64,000 bases of DNA from Dendrolimus kikuchii (taxonomy: Eukaryota; Arthropoda; Insecta; Lepidoptera; Lasiocampidae): the NCBI GenBank assembly GCA_019925095.2, contig CM034391.1, forward strand, positions 3,871,051 through 3,935,050, in the 5' to 3' direction. The position numbers and the translations under genes were made by a program. Below the pieces are notes generated by a model. The model was given only the letters and a program-made list of their open reading frames with translations. It ran no database searches and was not told the origin of the DNA. This document shows, piece by piece, positions 54,494 to 63,659 of this stretch (position 1 is its first letter; each line of letters begins with the position of its first letter).

Positions 54494-55912
54494 CTAATTA
54501 ATTGGCAAGATGCTTAATTTTTTATAGGATCTTACATATGTTTTACCATTTGCCATTTTTATTTGCACTACCCTTACCTTTCCATCAGGTCCTGGGATTA
54601 TTTTTGTAATTCTAGCCATAGGCCATGTTAAAGGTGGAGTATTGTCAGTGCGAACAATGACAAGGTCACCCTCTTTTAAATTAGGATGAACTTTAAGCCA
54701 TTTTGGTCTGGATTGCAATTGGGTTAAATAGTCCCGTGACCAGACTTTCCAAAAGTCTTGCTTAATTTTAGATATTTTATTCCAAAATTTTAATCTGTCA
54801 ATGTTGGTATTTGTGACATCTATTTCAGGATAACTACTTATAGGCGCACCTATGAGGAAATGGCCAGGTGTTAAATAATCAAAATTAGATATATCAGAAC
54901 TAATAGGAAGCAAAGGTCGCGAATTTAGTACAGCTTCTATCTCTACAACCACTGTATAAAGTGCTTCAAATGTTAAAATCATGTTTCCTAGTATTCTTTT
55001 AAAATGAAATTTGAAACTCTTTACAGCTGCCTCCCAGAGACCTCCGAACTCGGGGGCATATGATGGTATAAATTTAAACTCAATGTTATTTGAGAGACAA
55101 TATGTTTGAGTATCTTCTATATGTTTCTTAGAACTAAACAATTTATATATCTCATTTGCTGCACCTTTAAAAGTTTTGGCATTGTCACAGAATATTTTGG
55201 CTGGCATACCTCGTCGAGCAATAAACCTCTTAAGGGCTGCTAAAAAAGATTCAGTGGTAAGGTCACTGACCAGCTCTATATGAACTGCCTTTATGGCAAA
55301 GCAAACAAAGATCGCTACATAACCCTTTGTTATCAATGGCTTTCTTACTCGGGAAACCTTCAAACTAAATGGCCCACAAAAATCAACTCCTGCTATATGA
55401 TAGGGTCTTACTGAGGTAAGTCTTTCCTCTGGGAGAGAACCCATGAGCTGTTCAGCAGCTGCAGCCTTCATACGAAAACATTTAATGCATTTATTGACTA
55501 CCTTTTTTACTTCACGAAGACCACTGATAAGCCAAAATCTCTGACACAATGAGCTAAGGACTAATTTTGCCCCAGCATGTAAAAGGCGCAAATGTTCATG
55601 TTGAATTATAACATATGTTACATGACAGGCTTTAGGTAAAATTATGGGATGTTTTTTCTCATAAGAAATGTCTTTGGCATTATCTAAACGACCACCTACT
55701 CTAAGGATGCCTTTATCATCAATAAATGGATGCAAGTTTGCTAATCCCGATTTAATTGGATCTCTTCTTTGAATGGACTGTATCTCTTTATAAAAATATT
55801 TTCTCTGTACACACTTTAGTATTATTTCCAGCGAGTTATATAACTCCTGTGGTACCAAAGGGCCAAACAATTTTGGTTTATTTCTAGTACAGTTATTCTT
55901 AAATCTAAGCAT
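54494..55912 (-). CDS. BEL/Pao integrase and C-terminal domain (ORF2)
   Basis: 472 codons from ATG 55912 to the stop at 54494. It inserts the reverse-transcribed element into chromosomes. An HHCC zinc module is seen at about residues 100-145 (HEHLRLLHAG, then CIKC). The catalytic DDE triad fits D in GVDFCGPF (~173), D in FCDNAKTF (~241) and E in GLWEAAVKS (~288). A C-terminal domain follows, with WKVWSRDYLTQLQSRPKW and GDLVIVRTDNTPPLTWP, typical of Pao integrase ends. In related elements this is normally the end of one long polyprotein. Here its frame reaches upstream of the ATG and overlaps the last bases of ORF1, in the -1 frame relative to it. The ATG may therefore be internal and not a true start. 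All catalytic residues are present. Confidence 0.9.
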   Translation of the reverse strand: MLRFKNNCTRNKPKLFGPLVPQELYNSLEIILKCVQRKYFYKEIQSIQRRDPIKSGLANLHPFIDDKGILRVGGRLDNAKDISYEKKHPIILPKACHVTYVIIQHEHLRLLHAGAKLVLSSLCQRFWLISGLREVKKVVNKCIKCFRMKAAAAEQLMGSLPEERLTSVRPYHIAGVDFCGPFSLKVSRVRKPLITKGYVAIFVCFAIKAVHIELVSDLTTESFLAALKRFIARRGMPAKIFCDNAKTFKGAANEIYKLFSSKKHIEDTQTYCLSNNIEFKFIPSYAPEFGGLWEAAVKSFKFHFKRILGNMILTFEALYTVVVEIEAVLNSRPLLPISSDISNFDYLTPGHFLIGAPISSYPEIDVTNTNIDRLKFWNKISKIKQDFWKVWSRDYLTQLQSRPKWLKVHPNLKEGDLVIVRTDNTPPLTWPMARITKIIPGPDGKVRVVQIKMANGKTYVRSYKKLSILPIN

Positions 55913-55950
55913 ATAAGCTTTTTTTATTTTTAATTTATTAATATATATAT

Positions 55951-58900
55951 TTAGGAATATTTTTCAAAAAATTCTAATACTATGTTATTTTCTGAAATAG
56001 AGGGTGGTTGAATTACACCAGCACCACTAACAAACTGATCTAAATTATATGAATTTTCACTAATTAAATGTTTAAAATTGTAAGAAGATAAATCTTTTGG
56101 CCCATGCCACCAAAGTTCATTGAACTTTAGCTTATGAGGGTCATAGCCCCTTGAGAGTATATCTGCAGGGTTATTTTCTGTACTGACATATGACCAGGAA
56201 AAACCTTGAGTAAATTTTTTAATTTTCTCTACCCTGTTAGACACATAAGGATTTGATTTAATATTTATGGACTTTAGCCACGCTAATACAATCTGAGAAT
56301 CACTATACAGAAAGACACTTAATGGAAATCTAGGTTTTAAAATATTATGTGCTTTATGAGCAAGCTGAGCTAAAAGTAAAGCACTATTTAATTCTAATTT
56401 TGGGATGGTTAGAACCTTGTTTAATGGAGCAACACGCGATTTTGAACATAACAAGTTTACTGAGACCATCCCATCCTTTTTAATAATTCTCAAATATAGA
56501 CATGCGCCAAAAGCCTTCATAGAACTATCGGCGTAACCTACTAACTCTGCCTCAAGCATACTCTCAGAATTAACACATATTGGAATTCTAATTGTCCCCA
56601 TTGCAGACAAATTTTTAATAAATTTATTCCAGACTTGTTGCTGATCATGAGGTAATATAGCATCCCAGTCTAATTTCATAGACCACAAGGTTTGCATAAA
56701 TAGTTTGGCCACTACTAAAACAGGACCTATCAGCCCTAGTGGGTCAAACATCTTGCCAATGAAACTCAGTACTTTCCATTTGGTACTAGTCTCATCACAG
56801 TCAATTATTGGCGCAGAAAAGGTTAACTCATCATTTAAAATATCACACTTTAAACCTAAGGTTTTGACAATATTATTTTTATTAATATCTAAAAAATCAA
56901 AATATTTCTTCTCCTTAGGAATACTTTCTAAAACTTGGGTACAGTTAGAACACCACTTATGTAGTGTGAAACTGCCTTTATAGAATAACTTTTCTAACTG
57001 ATCCTTAAGAATATAAATCTTATCAACTGAATCCGCCCCTGCAATAACATCATCAACAAAAGTACTAAGCCGTATGACTTCAGCTGCTAAAGGAAACTCA
57101 TCCTGGTATCTATCAGCCAACTCAATCAAGCAACGTGTCGCAAGAAAAGTGGATGCCTTTAAACCATATGTTACTGTCTGCAGCTGCAAGCAACGGATAG
57201 GTTTCTTAGGGTTGTCACGCCACAAAATGTTTTGAAGACATCTCTGTTGAGGATTAATATAAATACATCTAAACATTTTCTGGATGTCACATGTAAGAGT
57301 GAATATGAAACTTCTCCATAATAGCAAAATGTCAAAAAGATCACTTTGCACTACTGGCCCATTTAGCATGACATCATTTAGTGATATGCCAGACCTGGTA
57401 CGCATACTACCATCAAATACAACACGAAACTTAGTGGTAAGACTTTCCTCATTAAGAACAGCATGGTGAGCTAAAAAATATGCAGGCCCATTTTGAATAT
57501 CATACTGATTTATATCCACTTCTTTGGCATGCCCCAAGTCAATATATTCTGTGATAAAACATTTATATTTTTCTAGATATAATGAATTATGTTTAAACCT
57601 CCTCTCCAGTGCTATAAACCTCTGTAGAGCTACCGAAAAGGAATCCCCTAAATCTAGGCTATACAAGTCAGCCACCAGAGGTATATCAACAAAAAAAGTA
57701 TTATTATTTAATTGAACACTAGCTTTAAATGTTTTCTCCGCTATCTCTAATTCCTCAGAGTGCTTCTTGGATGTCCCAGGTTCCCCAGGGGCCTTTTCAC
57801 TTAGCCAAAATTGTTCCATCACATCATCTAACTTTTCAGGATCACAAATAGCTAAATTTGAAACAGAAGCAACATCTTCCGGACAATTAAATACCATTCC
57901 CCCTACAACATACCCAAACAATGTGTTTTGCAACAGCGGCCCATTGGGCAACTTAATATTCCCCTTGATACAGATACTAAAGTATACATCAGCTCCTAAT
58001 AACAGAGAAATTTCTTTAGGAACGTTGAAATTATCATCAGACAAGAGAATACCCTCAGGTATTGCTAGGTTTGATACCTTGATATGTTGAGGTAGTGGGT
58101 TCGTTATTGAATCAATGATATAGCATTTTACATTTATTTGTATATTTTGCACTGGAGAGTGTATTTCAATACTTACATATTGGTGAAATTTATTTTCTTT
58201 CTTACCTATACCAATAATATTGGTCTCTTGAGCCAATGGACTCACAGGTAACTTATGCATTAAAGCCTTTGTTATGAAAGACACCTGACTGCCACTATCG
58301 AGTAGCGCTCTGACAAAAAATTCTCGCCCTTTTATATCATATAATTTTACCTTTATAGTAGGCAATAATGTATGAGCACAATAACTATTAGAAAGCAGAG
58401 TTACTGGTTCGTTCACAGGATTTTCAGTCTTATGCAGAAGTGTATTATGACCCAATTTACAAATTTTACATTTAAAATTGTACCTACATCTACTTTTATG
58501 TTCATTTAGGCAAGAAATGCACAGCTTATGCATATTTACAAAATGTATTCTATCCTGCTCTAATGACATTTTAAATTTAGGACAAAGATGTAATAAATGG
58601 CCATACTTATCACAAAATCTACATTTTTTATTTTCCCTAATGTCACTATTGGTGGCAACATTAGTAATTTTAAATACCTTTTTGGAGAAACTCTCATGAG
58701 CAGCTCTATCTCCACTATCTTCAAGCGCAGTAGCACGCTTTTCTAAAAATGATAGAAACTCTGCCATCGTTGGCAATGTATCTTGGTTCCTATCTAATTG
58801 AAACGCTCTGTTAGTATATTGATCTAACTTTTTAATTAAAATAGATATAAGCAGCATATCCCACTGATCAGTGGGTTGCCCTAGATTTTTTAAAGCATAA

Positions 58901-59568
58901 ATCTGCTGCTGCACTTCTGATATAAATGACCTTATAGAGGCCGCAGTACCCTTCTGCATACCTGGCAGTTCAAGTATAATATTTATATGATTAGTTATCA
59001 ACCGACTTTTGTTGTCATATCTCTTTTTTAATAGTTCTAATGCTTCTGGATAGGAGTCATTTATTAGAGGCAAATTAATAATAACATTTAAGGCTTCTTC
59101 ACACAAATATTTTCTTAGATAAAAAAGCTTTTGAACATTTGACAATGAACTATTATTATGAAAAACTGCAACAAACAAATCCATAAATGGTGTATATTTA
59201 GTGAAATCTTTGCCACTAAAAATAGGTATATCTATGTTTGGCAACTTTGAAGATGCTACATTTGAGTCTTTTGACAATTCAGATCGAGCTAAAACTTTTA
59301 ACCGTGCAGCAATTTTAGATATGATAGTATAATATCTCTCCTCCAGTACCTCAATGCTTTCAGATTCCTCTGGATCTATTGCCATTATTTCTAATTGGAC
59401 TCGTTCATAATCTTTAAAAGTTGTAATTAATTTATCCTTTCTAGTAGAAAGCATTTCAGCACTGGCCTTTTCGAAGAGAGCAACATCATTTATAAAATTT
59501 TCTAACCTAGTTACAGTACCTTTTAATTGTCCTGCCTGCATACGCAATTTTTTTAATGACTCCTGCAT
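55951..59568 (-). CDS. BEL/Pao gag-protease-RT-RNase H polyprotein (ORF1)
   Basis: 1205 codons from ATG 59568 to TAA 55951-55953. The N-terminal 300 residues are a gag of the DUF1759 type (coiled-coil-like start, IPIFSGKDFTKYTPF at ~113). Zinc-knuckle-like cysteines follow (CRFCDKYGHLLHLC ~315, CISCLNEHKSRC ~350). The protease has LLDSGSQVSF at ~421. The reverse transcriptase has TLTCDIQKMF (motif A, ~755) and FVDDVI (~835), a phenylalanine in place of the usual YVDD tyrosine. The Pao-type peptidase/RNase H part has YADSSMKAFGACLYL (~1010), LYSDSQIVLAWLKS (~1090) and NNPADILSRG (~1135). It makes virus-like particles and copies RNA to DNA. No internal stop interrupts it, so this is a young copy. 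The ATG was chosen because it opens directly into the gag start and lies 530 bp below the 5' LTR. It ends without an integrase, which is in the next frame. Confidence 0.92.
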   Translation of the reverse strand: MQESLKKLRMQAGQLKGTVTRLENFINDVALFEKASAEMLSTRKDKLITTFKDYERVQLEIMAIDPEESESIEVLEERYYTIISKIAARLKVLARSELSKDSNVASSKLPNIDIPIFSGKDFTKYTPFMDLFVAVFHNNSSLSNVQKLFYLRKYLCEEALNVIINLPLINDSYPEALELLKKRYDNKSRLITNHINIILELPGMQKGTAASIRSFISEVQQQIYALKNLGQPTDQWDMLLISILIKKLDQYTNRAFQLDRNQDTLPTMAEFLSFLEKRATALEDSGDRAAHESFSKKVFKITNVATNSDIRENKKCRFCDKYGHLLHLCPKFKMSLEQDRIHFVNMHKLCISCLNEHKSRCRYNFKCKICKLGHNTLLHKTENPVNEPVTLLSNSYCAHTLLPTIKVKLYDIKGREFFVRALLDSGSQVSFITKALMHKLPVSPLAQETNIIGIGKKENKFHQYVSIEIHSPVQNIQINVKCYIIDSITNPLPQHIKVSNLAIPEGILLSDDNFNVPKEISLLLGADVYFSICIKGNIKLPNGPLLQNTLFGYVVGGMVFNCPEDVASVSNLAICDPEKLDDVMEQFWLSEKAPGEPGTSKKHSEELEIAEKTFKASVQLNNNTFFVDIPLVADLYSLDLGDSFSVALQRFIALERRFKHNSLYLEKYKCFITEYIDLGHAKEVDINQYDIQNGPAYFLAHHAVLNEESLTTKFRVVFDGSMRTRSGISLNDVMLNGPVVQSDLFDILLLWRSFIFTLTCDIQKMFRCIYINPQQRCLQNILWRDNPKKPIRCLQLQTVTYGLKASTFLATRCLIELADRYQDEFPLAAEVIRLSTFVDDVIAGADSVDKIYILKDQLEKLFYKGSFTLHKWCSNCTQVLESIPKEKKYFDFLDINKNNIVKTLGLKCDILNDELTFSAPIIDCDETSTKWKVLSFIGKMFDPLGLIGPVLVVAKLFMQTLWSMKLDWDAILPHDQQQVWNKFIKNLSAMGTIRIPICVNSESMLEAELVGYADSSMKAFGACLYLRIIKKDGMVSVNLLCSKSRVAPLNKVLTIPKLELNSALLLAQLAHKAHNILKPRFPLSVFLYSDSQIVLAWLKSINIKSNPYVSNRVEKIKKFTQGFSWSYVSTENNPADILSRGYDPHKLKFNELWWHGPKDLSSYNFKHLISENSYNLDQFVSGAGVIQPPSISENNIVLEFFEKYS

Positions 59569-60100
59569 TGTTTACGAGTATGAACTGCACTTCAAACACT
59601 GTCACACAATAACACTTTCACATATAAACACCTCCGTACAACGAAACGCGAACAGCAAGATATGTAGTACAGCACGCGCGCCGAAGGTACACAGCAACGG
59701 TAGAGATTCGTCTCTCGCAGAAGTTGAAAATCCCGGTGCTCATAAACCAACACTCCTTAGATGCCGTGGCAGGTTGACCCTTGGTGTAGATATTCTTTTG
59801 TGATCGTGTTTTGTTTTTCACTAAACCGGTTCGTGCCGGTTCGTAAATTTTCGGTTGATCCTCTCAACGATCTTCACGATATGAAATCCAGACCCCCTGA
59901 CCTCAGAGGTATCCGAACATGCTGCTGGTCGTGTAGCTGCCAAGTACCATTTACCATCGTACGAATAATATTCGCTTTCTTCGTGTAAATATGGCGTATG
60001 ACGCCAACACGCTTTTTCAAATAAATTTAGCAAATAGCACTTAAATCTGCAAACTAACACAATTCCGGCGTTCCTAGGACCACAACTAACATGTATAATT
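59569..60100 (-). other. BEL/Pao leader and possible remaining LTR
   Basis: This 530-bp stretch separates ORF1 from the identical LTR portion. If the left LTR is truncated, part of this (perhaps up to the true primer-binding site) belongs to the 5' LTR. No primer-binding site could be assigned with confidence. Confidence 0.5.
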
Positions 60101-60276
60101 AAAAACGTGGTCAGTAAAGTTAATTATATTTATTAAATGAAATATTTATACAAGAACAACAAACACAACAGCAGAAGGGTAATTTAGAAGAGAATGTTAC
60201 CATGGTAGAAAAAACATTATAACAAAAATTACCACAGTAAAAAACTTAAATTATATGTTCGGAAATAAATCGAACA
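60101..60276 (-). repeat. BEL/Pao 5' LTR (portion shared with the 3' LTR)
   Basis: Identical to 54106-54281. Its outer edge meets S1 sequence (GTATGTTGCC). The inner edge is only the limit of identity and may not be the true LTR end. Confidence 0.8.
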
Positions 60277-60534
60277 GTATGTTGCCATAAAAACCTTGAG
60301 TTGTGTTCCGGCATTAGTGTTCCGGCATTTGTAGCAACTTTGCTGTTGCAAATGTCCATAGGCGTTGGTAACCGCTTTCCACCTAGCGGACCGTCTGCCT
60401 GTCTGTTGATCTCATGCAATAAAAAAAAACAAAAATAACAGATCTCTCCATTTAACGATAACTCTATATAACGCCACGAAATGGAGAGTTAGTTCAGTGT
60501 CGCTATATAGAGTTTAAACTGTATTAGATTTTAA

Positions 60535-60700
60535 AATGTGACGTCACGAAATTTAGGATCTCTCCCACCCTTTGTCACACAATGTCACGTTTTTTCGAGC
60601 CCCTCCCCTCTCCCCTTAACGTGTGACGTGACGTAATTTTTGGTTGGCCCTTTGCCCTGCTGTGCATTGGCCGTCGCCTCACACAGAATGTGAGTAGAGA
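60535..60700. repeat. TGTGACG repeat, short copy
   Basis: AATGTGACGTCACGAAATTTA and ACACAATGTCACGTTTTTTCG, reverse of 17815-17880, continuing to GACGTAATTTTTGGTTGGCC. Confidence 0.55.
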
Positions 60701-61097
60701 GCAAAATTGATGGAACAATGTTTCATTCACTTAATACTAGGCAACGGCTAAACAATTTATATTTCGATGTATTAAACAATTTTAATTCAATTAGAAAAAC
60801 AGTTATCACAAGGATTTTATAGTTTAGATCTGAGCATGCATTCGGCTAAAAAATGCGATGTGTTTGACATCAAAAAGTCCGAAAGTGACCTAGCTTGTTT
60901 AAAAATATAATTCTTAACATTGGCACAGATCATGTCCAACGTAATTGTACACTTTGGCGGCATTAAACGGTACATTGCGGTCAATGCGCATTTGCTCGAA
61001 TGGAGGATTGTAGGCTACGGCAGTCATGTATAAAAAAAAACACAAACTGGCGCTTAAATTCTGTAATATTTCTTGCAATATATGTTTGCAGCAAGAA
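60701..61097. other. Unassigned sequence
   Basis: No supported feature. Confidence 0.45.
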
Positions 61098-61247
61098 AAC
61101 AGGGCTCGGGTCTCCCACTTTAGGGGAACGGAGAGTATACACGGCACGCTTGCCGAAGGCGGCTTGGCAGGTTTGACTTGGTTATCACACAATATGTACA
61201 TTAGGTCAGGAAACTGTCTAGGCGCTAGTCATTACGCTGCCATGGCT
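61098..61247 (-). repeat. T3 SINE fragment
   Basis: CTCGGGTCTCCCACTTTAGG to GCTAGTCATTACGCTGCC. The B-box is deleted. Confidence 0.6.
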
Positions 61248-61283
61248 ATATATGTTGATTAAATAATAATATATAATATAATT

Positions 61284-61519
61284 TTGCCAGGTGGTAGGGC
61301 ATTTGCCCGACTGGATGGCTACCACCCCTGGTCTATAGTATGCCGCCATAACAACTTTGAGTTGTGTTCCGGCATTAGTGACCAGGTTCCAGTCTCTCTT
61401 AAGAGAGCAGCAGCGCATTCGTAGCACCTATGGTGTGTTGCAAATGTCCATAGGCGATGGTAACCGCTTTTCATCAAGTGGGCCGTCTGCCTGTCTGCTG
61501 AGCTCCTGCAATAAAAAAA
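61284..61519 (+). mobile_element. S1 element lacking the 5' quarter
   Basis: Starts at GCCAGGTGGTAGGGCATTTG, otherwise complete to CTCCTGCAATAAAAAAAA. Confidence 0.7.
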
Positions 61520-61630
61520 ATATCTATGTATCTTATTTATATTTATTTAATTTATATATGATCATCATACACTTTCGATTCCTTTCACACAAACCATAGT
61601 CCGGGTTGTCCAAAATAGATCGCTCTAAAG

Positions 61631-62681
61631 CAGCGAATCTCAACCTTTTTTACTCAGCGATACACTAATATACTCCTTACAAATGCGCGACATTATTACA
61701 TAATATACATGCAAAAATTTTAATAGTTGAAGTGTATAGATACACTTATTAAGTTAAACATCATTAATCTATTGAACGTATTTTATATTGCGTAAGAAAA
61801 TAACATACAAATAGGGAAAATATAGGAACTAAGATAGGATCTTGGTGACTTGCAAAGTTTGTCTATGCGAGGACAGAAGAATTGTTGACAGGCACACTCA
61901 TCTCGCTATCCACATCAAGTAGACCAGAAGAGCACCCAGATTTTATGTTTTTCATTGTAGAATAGCAGCAGTGGTATATTTTCGATTAGTTTTTAAGTAA
62001 TCTCGTCATCAGCCATTTGCAGTCCACTGCTGGACGTAGGCCTCCCCAAGACGGCGCCACTCATCCCTGTTCTCCGATTTCCTCAGCCAGCGCCTACCGG
62101 CGACCTTGCATAGGTCGTCGGTCCATCGGGCTGGAGGGCGTCCGACACTACGTTTACCGAGACGCGGTCTCCACTCCAGGACTCGTTTGCTCCATCGGCC
62201 ATCGGTCTTGCGGCAGATGTGACCGGCCCACTGCCACTTCAACTTGATAGTTTTGCGAGCTATGTCGGTTACCTTGGTTCTCTTACGGATATCCTCATTT
62301 CTAATTTTATCCATAAGAGAAACACCCAACATAGCTCGCTCCATAGCCCGTTGAGCGACTTGGAACTTGTGGACCAATCCTGCCGTAAGTGTCCATGTCT
62401 CGGCCCCGTAGGTCAGGACGAAGGCTCGAAGACTTTTGTCTTCAAGCATTGCGTAATGGTCGAAAAGAAGACTTGACGAAATTTACCGAATGCTGCCCAG
62501 CCCAACTGAATCCTCCTATTGGCTTTCCCCTCGAAGGTGTGCCTGCTGATAAGTAATCTCAAATAAGCGCAATTACCCCAGAGATGCCTTAGATAAAAAT
62601 ATCTTATTTATAAATCTCGCGAGTCACTTGACAGGTGCTTGCGACACACCAACGTATCGCGACAGTGATTGAGAACCGCTG
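61631..62681. mobile_element. hAT-like non-autonomous element holding an RTE insert
   Basis: Ends CAGCGAATCTCAACC and (complement) CAGCGGTTCTCAATC are flanked by the 8-bp TSD CTCTAAAG at 61623-61630 and 62682-62689, the hAT signature. Without the RTE insert it is about 495 bp and non-coding. Confidence 0.8.
62005..62549 (-). pseudogene. RTE-clade LINE fragment (HmRTE-like)
   Basis: Minus strand: LTYGAETWTLTAGLVHKFQV, RAMERAMLGVSLMDKIRNED, LKWQWAGHICRKTDGRW, GRPPARWTDDL and YVQQWTANG. This is the common lepidopteran RTE C-terminus, unlike RTE-A. TSD TAAGTAATCTC at 61994-62004 and 62550-62560. The frame is open for about 146 codons. 5' truncated. Confidence 0.85.
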
Positions 62682-62847
62682 CTCTAAAGCATAAGGCCGC
62701 CCTTTGTTCTGCCTTAACACGAAATGACTAAATTATTCACGTTATGTGTGTATGTGTGGTGAACAATAAAGAGTTTACTATATCTGTCCACTTAAATTCT
62801 TTAGATAAATGAATACCACATGCACATTAGTACTTAGAACCAGTACG

Positions 62848-62985
62848 TGTGGATGACTATCATCCCTGATCTAGAACATTTTGCCATCATAACAACTTTG
62901 AGCTGTGTTCCGATATTAGTGACCAGGTTCCAGTTTCCCTGCCCAATGCCGGCAGCACATTGGTAACCACTTTCCATCAAAAAAT
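62848..62985 (+). mobile_element. S1 fragment, old
   Basis: GTGGATGACTATCATCCCTG, AACAACTTTGAGCTGTGTTC and GACCAGGTTCCAGTTTCCC. Both ends lost. Confidence 0.5.
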
Positions 62986-63038
62986 ATTGTTTGAGTTCGG
63001 TACAAAATATTGTCTCTGCGTTGTGCGTTGTGTTGTTC

Positions 63039-63350
63039 TATCTGTGCAGGAACGGAGAAAGAATACAATTTCCTGCGGCCGGGCGGCCTGTCGTAAGAGG
63101 CGACTTAACAACCCACAGCCAGGTGGTAGGGAATTTGCCCGACTGGATGGTTACCACCCCTGGTCTAAATTATGTCGCCATAACAACCTTGAGTTGTGTT
63201 CCGGCATTAGTTACCAGGTTCCAGTCTCCCTTAAGAGAGCAGCAGCGCATTTGTAGCAAGTTACTGTTGCAAATGCCCAGAGGCGATAGTAACCGCTTTC
63301 CATCGAGTGGGCCGTCTGCCTGTCTGCCGATCTCCTGCCATAAAAAAAAA
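63039..63350 (+). mobile_element. S1 element, full length
   Basis: TATCTGTGCAGGAACGGAG to TCTCCTGCCATAAAAAAAAA. Confidence 0.75.
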
Positions 63351-63423
63351 CATTCGATCCAAGCATTGAAATGTCTCTAACAAAAATAAATTCATCAAAG
63401 TAGGGATATTTCCAAAACACACT

Positions 63424-63659
63424 TTTTTTTTTATTGCAGGAGTTCAGCAGACAGGCAGACGGCCCACTAGATGGAAAGCGGTTACCATCGCCTATGGACA
63501 TTTGCAACAACAAAGGTGCTACAAATGCGCTGCTGCTCTCTTAAAGGAGACTGGAACCTGGTCACTAATGCCGGAACACAACACAAGGTTGTTATGGCGG
63601 CATACTCTAGACCAGGGGTGGTCGCCATCCAGTCGAGCAAATACTCTACCACCTGGCTA
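63424..63659 (-). mobile_element. S1 element, 5'-truncated
   Basis: TTTATTGCAGGAGTTCAGCAG to CTACCACCTGGCTA, ending within S1. Inverted to the previous copy, tails 73 bp apart. Confidence 0.75.

Larger units (their letters stand above)
54106..60276 (-). mobile_element. BEL/Pao LTR retrotransposon, nearly complete, 6.2 kb
   Basis: Two long minus-strand frames (gag-pol and integrase) lie between direct repeats at 54106-54281 and 60101-60276 that are identical by eye over 176 bp. Domain order gag, aspartic protease, RT, RNase H, integrase is that of BEL/Pao elements. Identical LTRs imply a recent insertion. Two flaws are visible: the two frames are offset by one base step, and the downstream (left) LTR appears cut short with no TSD. 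Confidence 0.9.
54036..60430 (+). mobile_element. S1 element split by BEL/Pao
   Basis: 5' part 54036-54105 (TATCCGTGCAGG to GAGGCAACTTAA) and 3' part 60277-60430 (GTATGTTGCC to GCAATAAAAAAAAA). About 60 bp of S1 between them is missing. ACAAA on both sides in the MITE is the probable remnant of its TSD. Confidence 0.75.
53664..60521. mobile_element. Pogo-like MITE split by S1 and BEL/Pao
   Basis: GAGTGTGAACTCCATGTAAC at 53664 (after TA) and AGAGTTTAAACTG at 60521 (before TA) match the intact element at 24770-25265. MITE sequence runs to 54033 and resumes at 60428 with ACAAAAATAACAG, which follow each other directly in the intact copy. Confidence 0.7.
61603..62790 (+). mobile_element. L3 LINE 3' end split by a hAT-like element
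   Basis: GGTTGTCCAAAATAGATCGC before the insert and ATAAGGCCGCCCTTTGTTC after it are adjacent in L3. It ends GGTGAACAATAAAGAG. Confidence 0.7.

Noticed and set aside
56705..58699. Plus-strand frames of 60-107 codons over the BEL/Pao element
   Set aside because: They are antisense to the polyprotein, which has full domain support.
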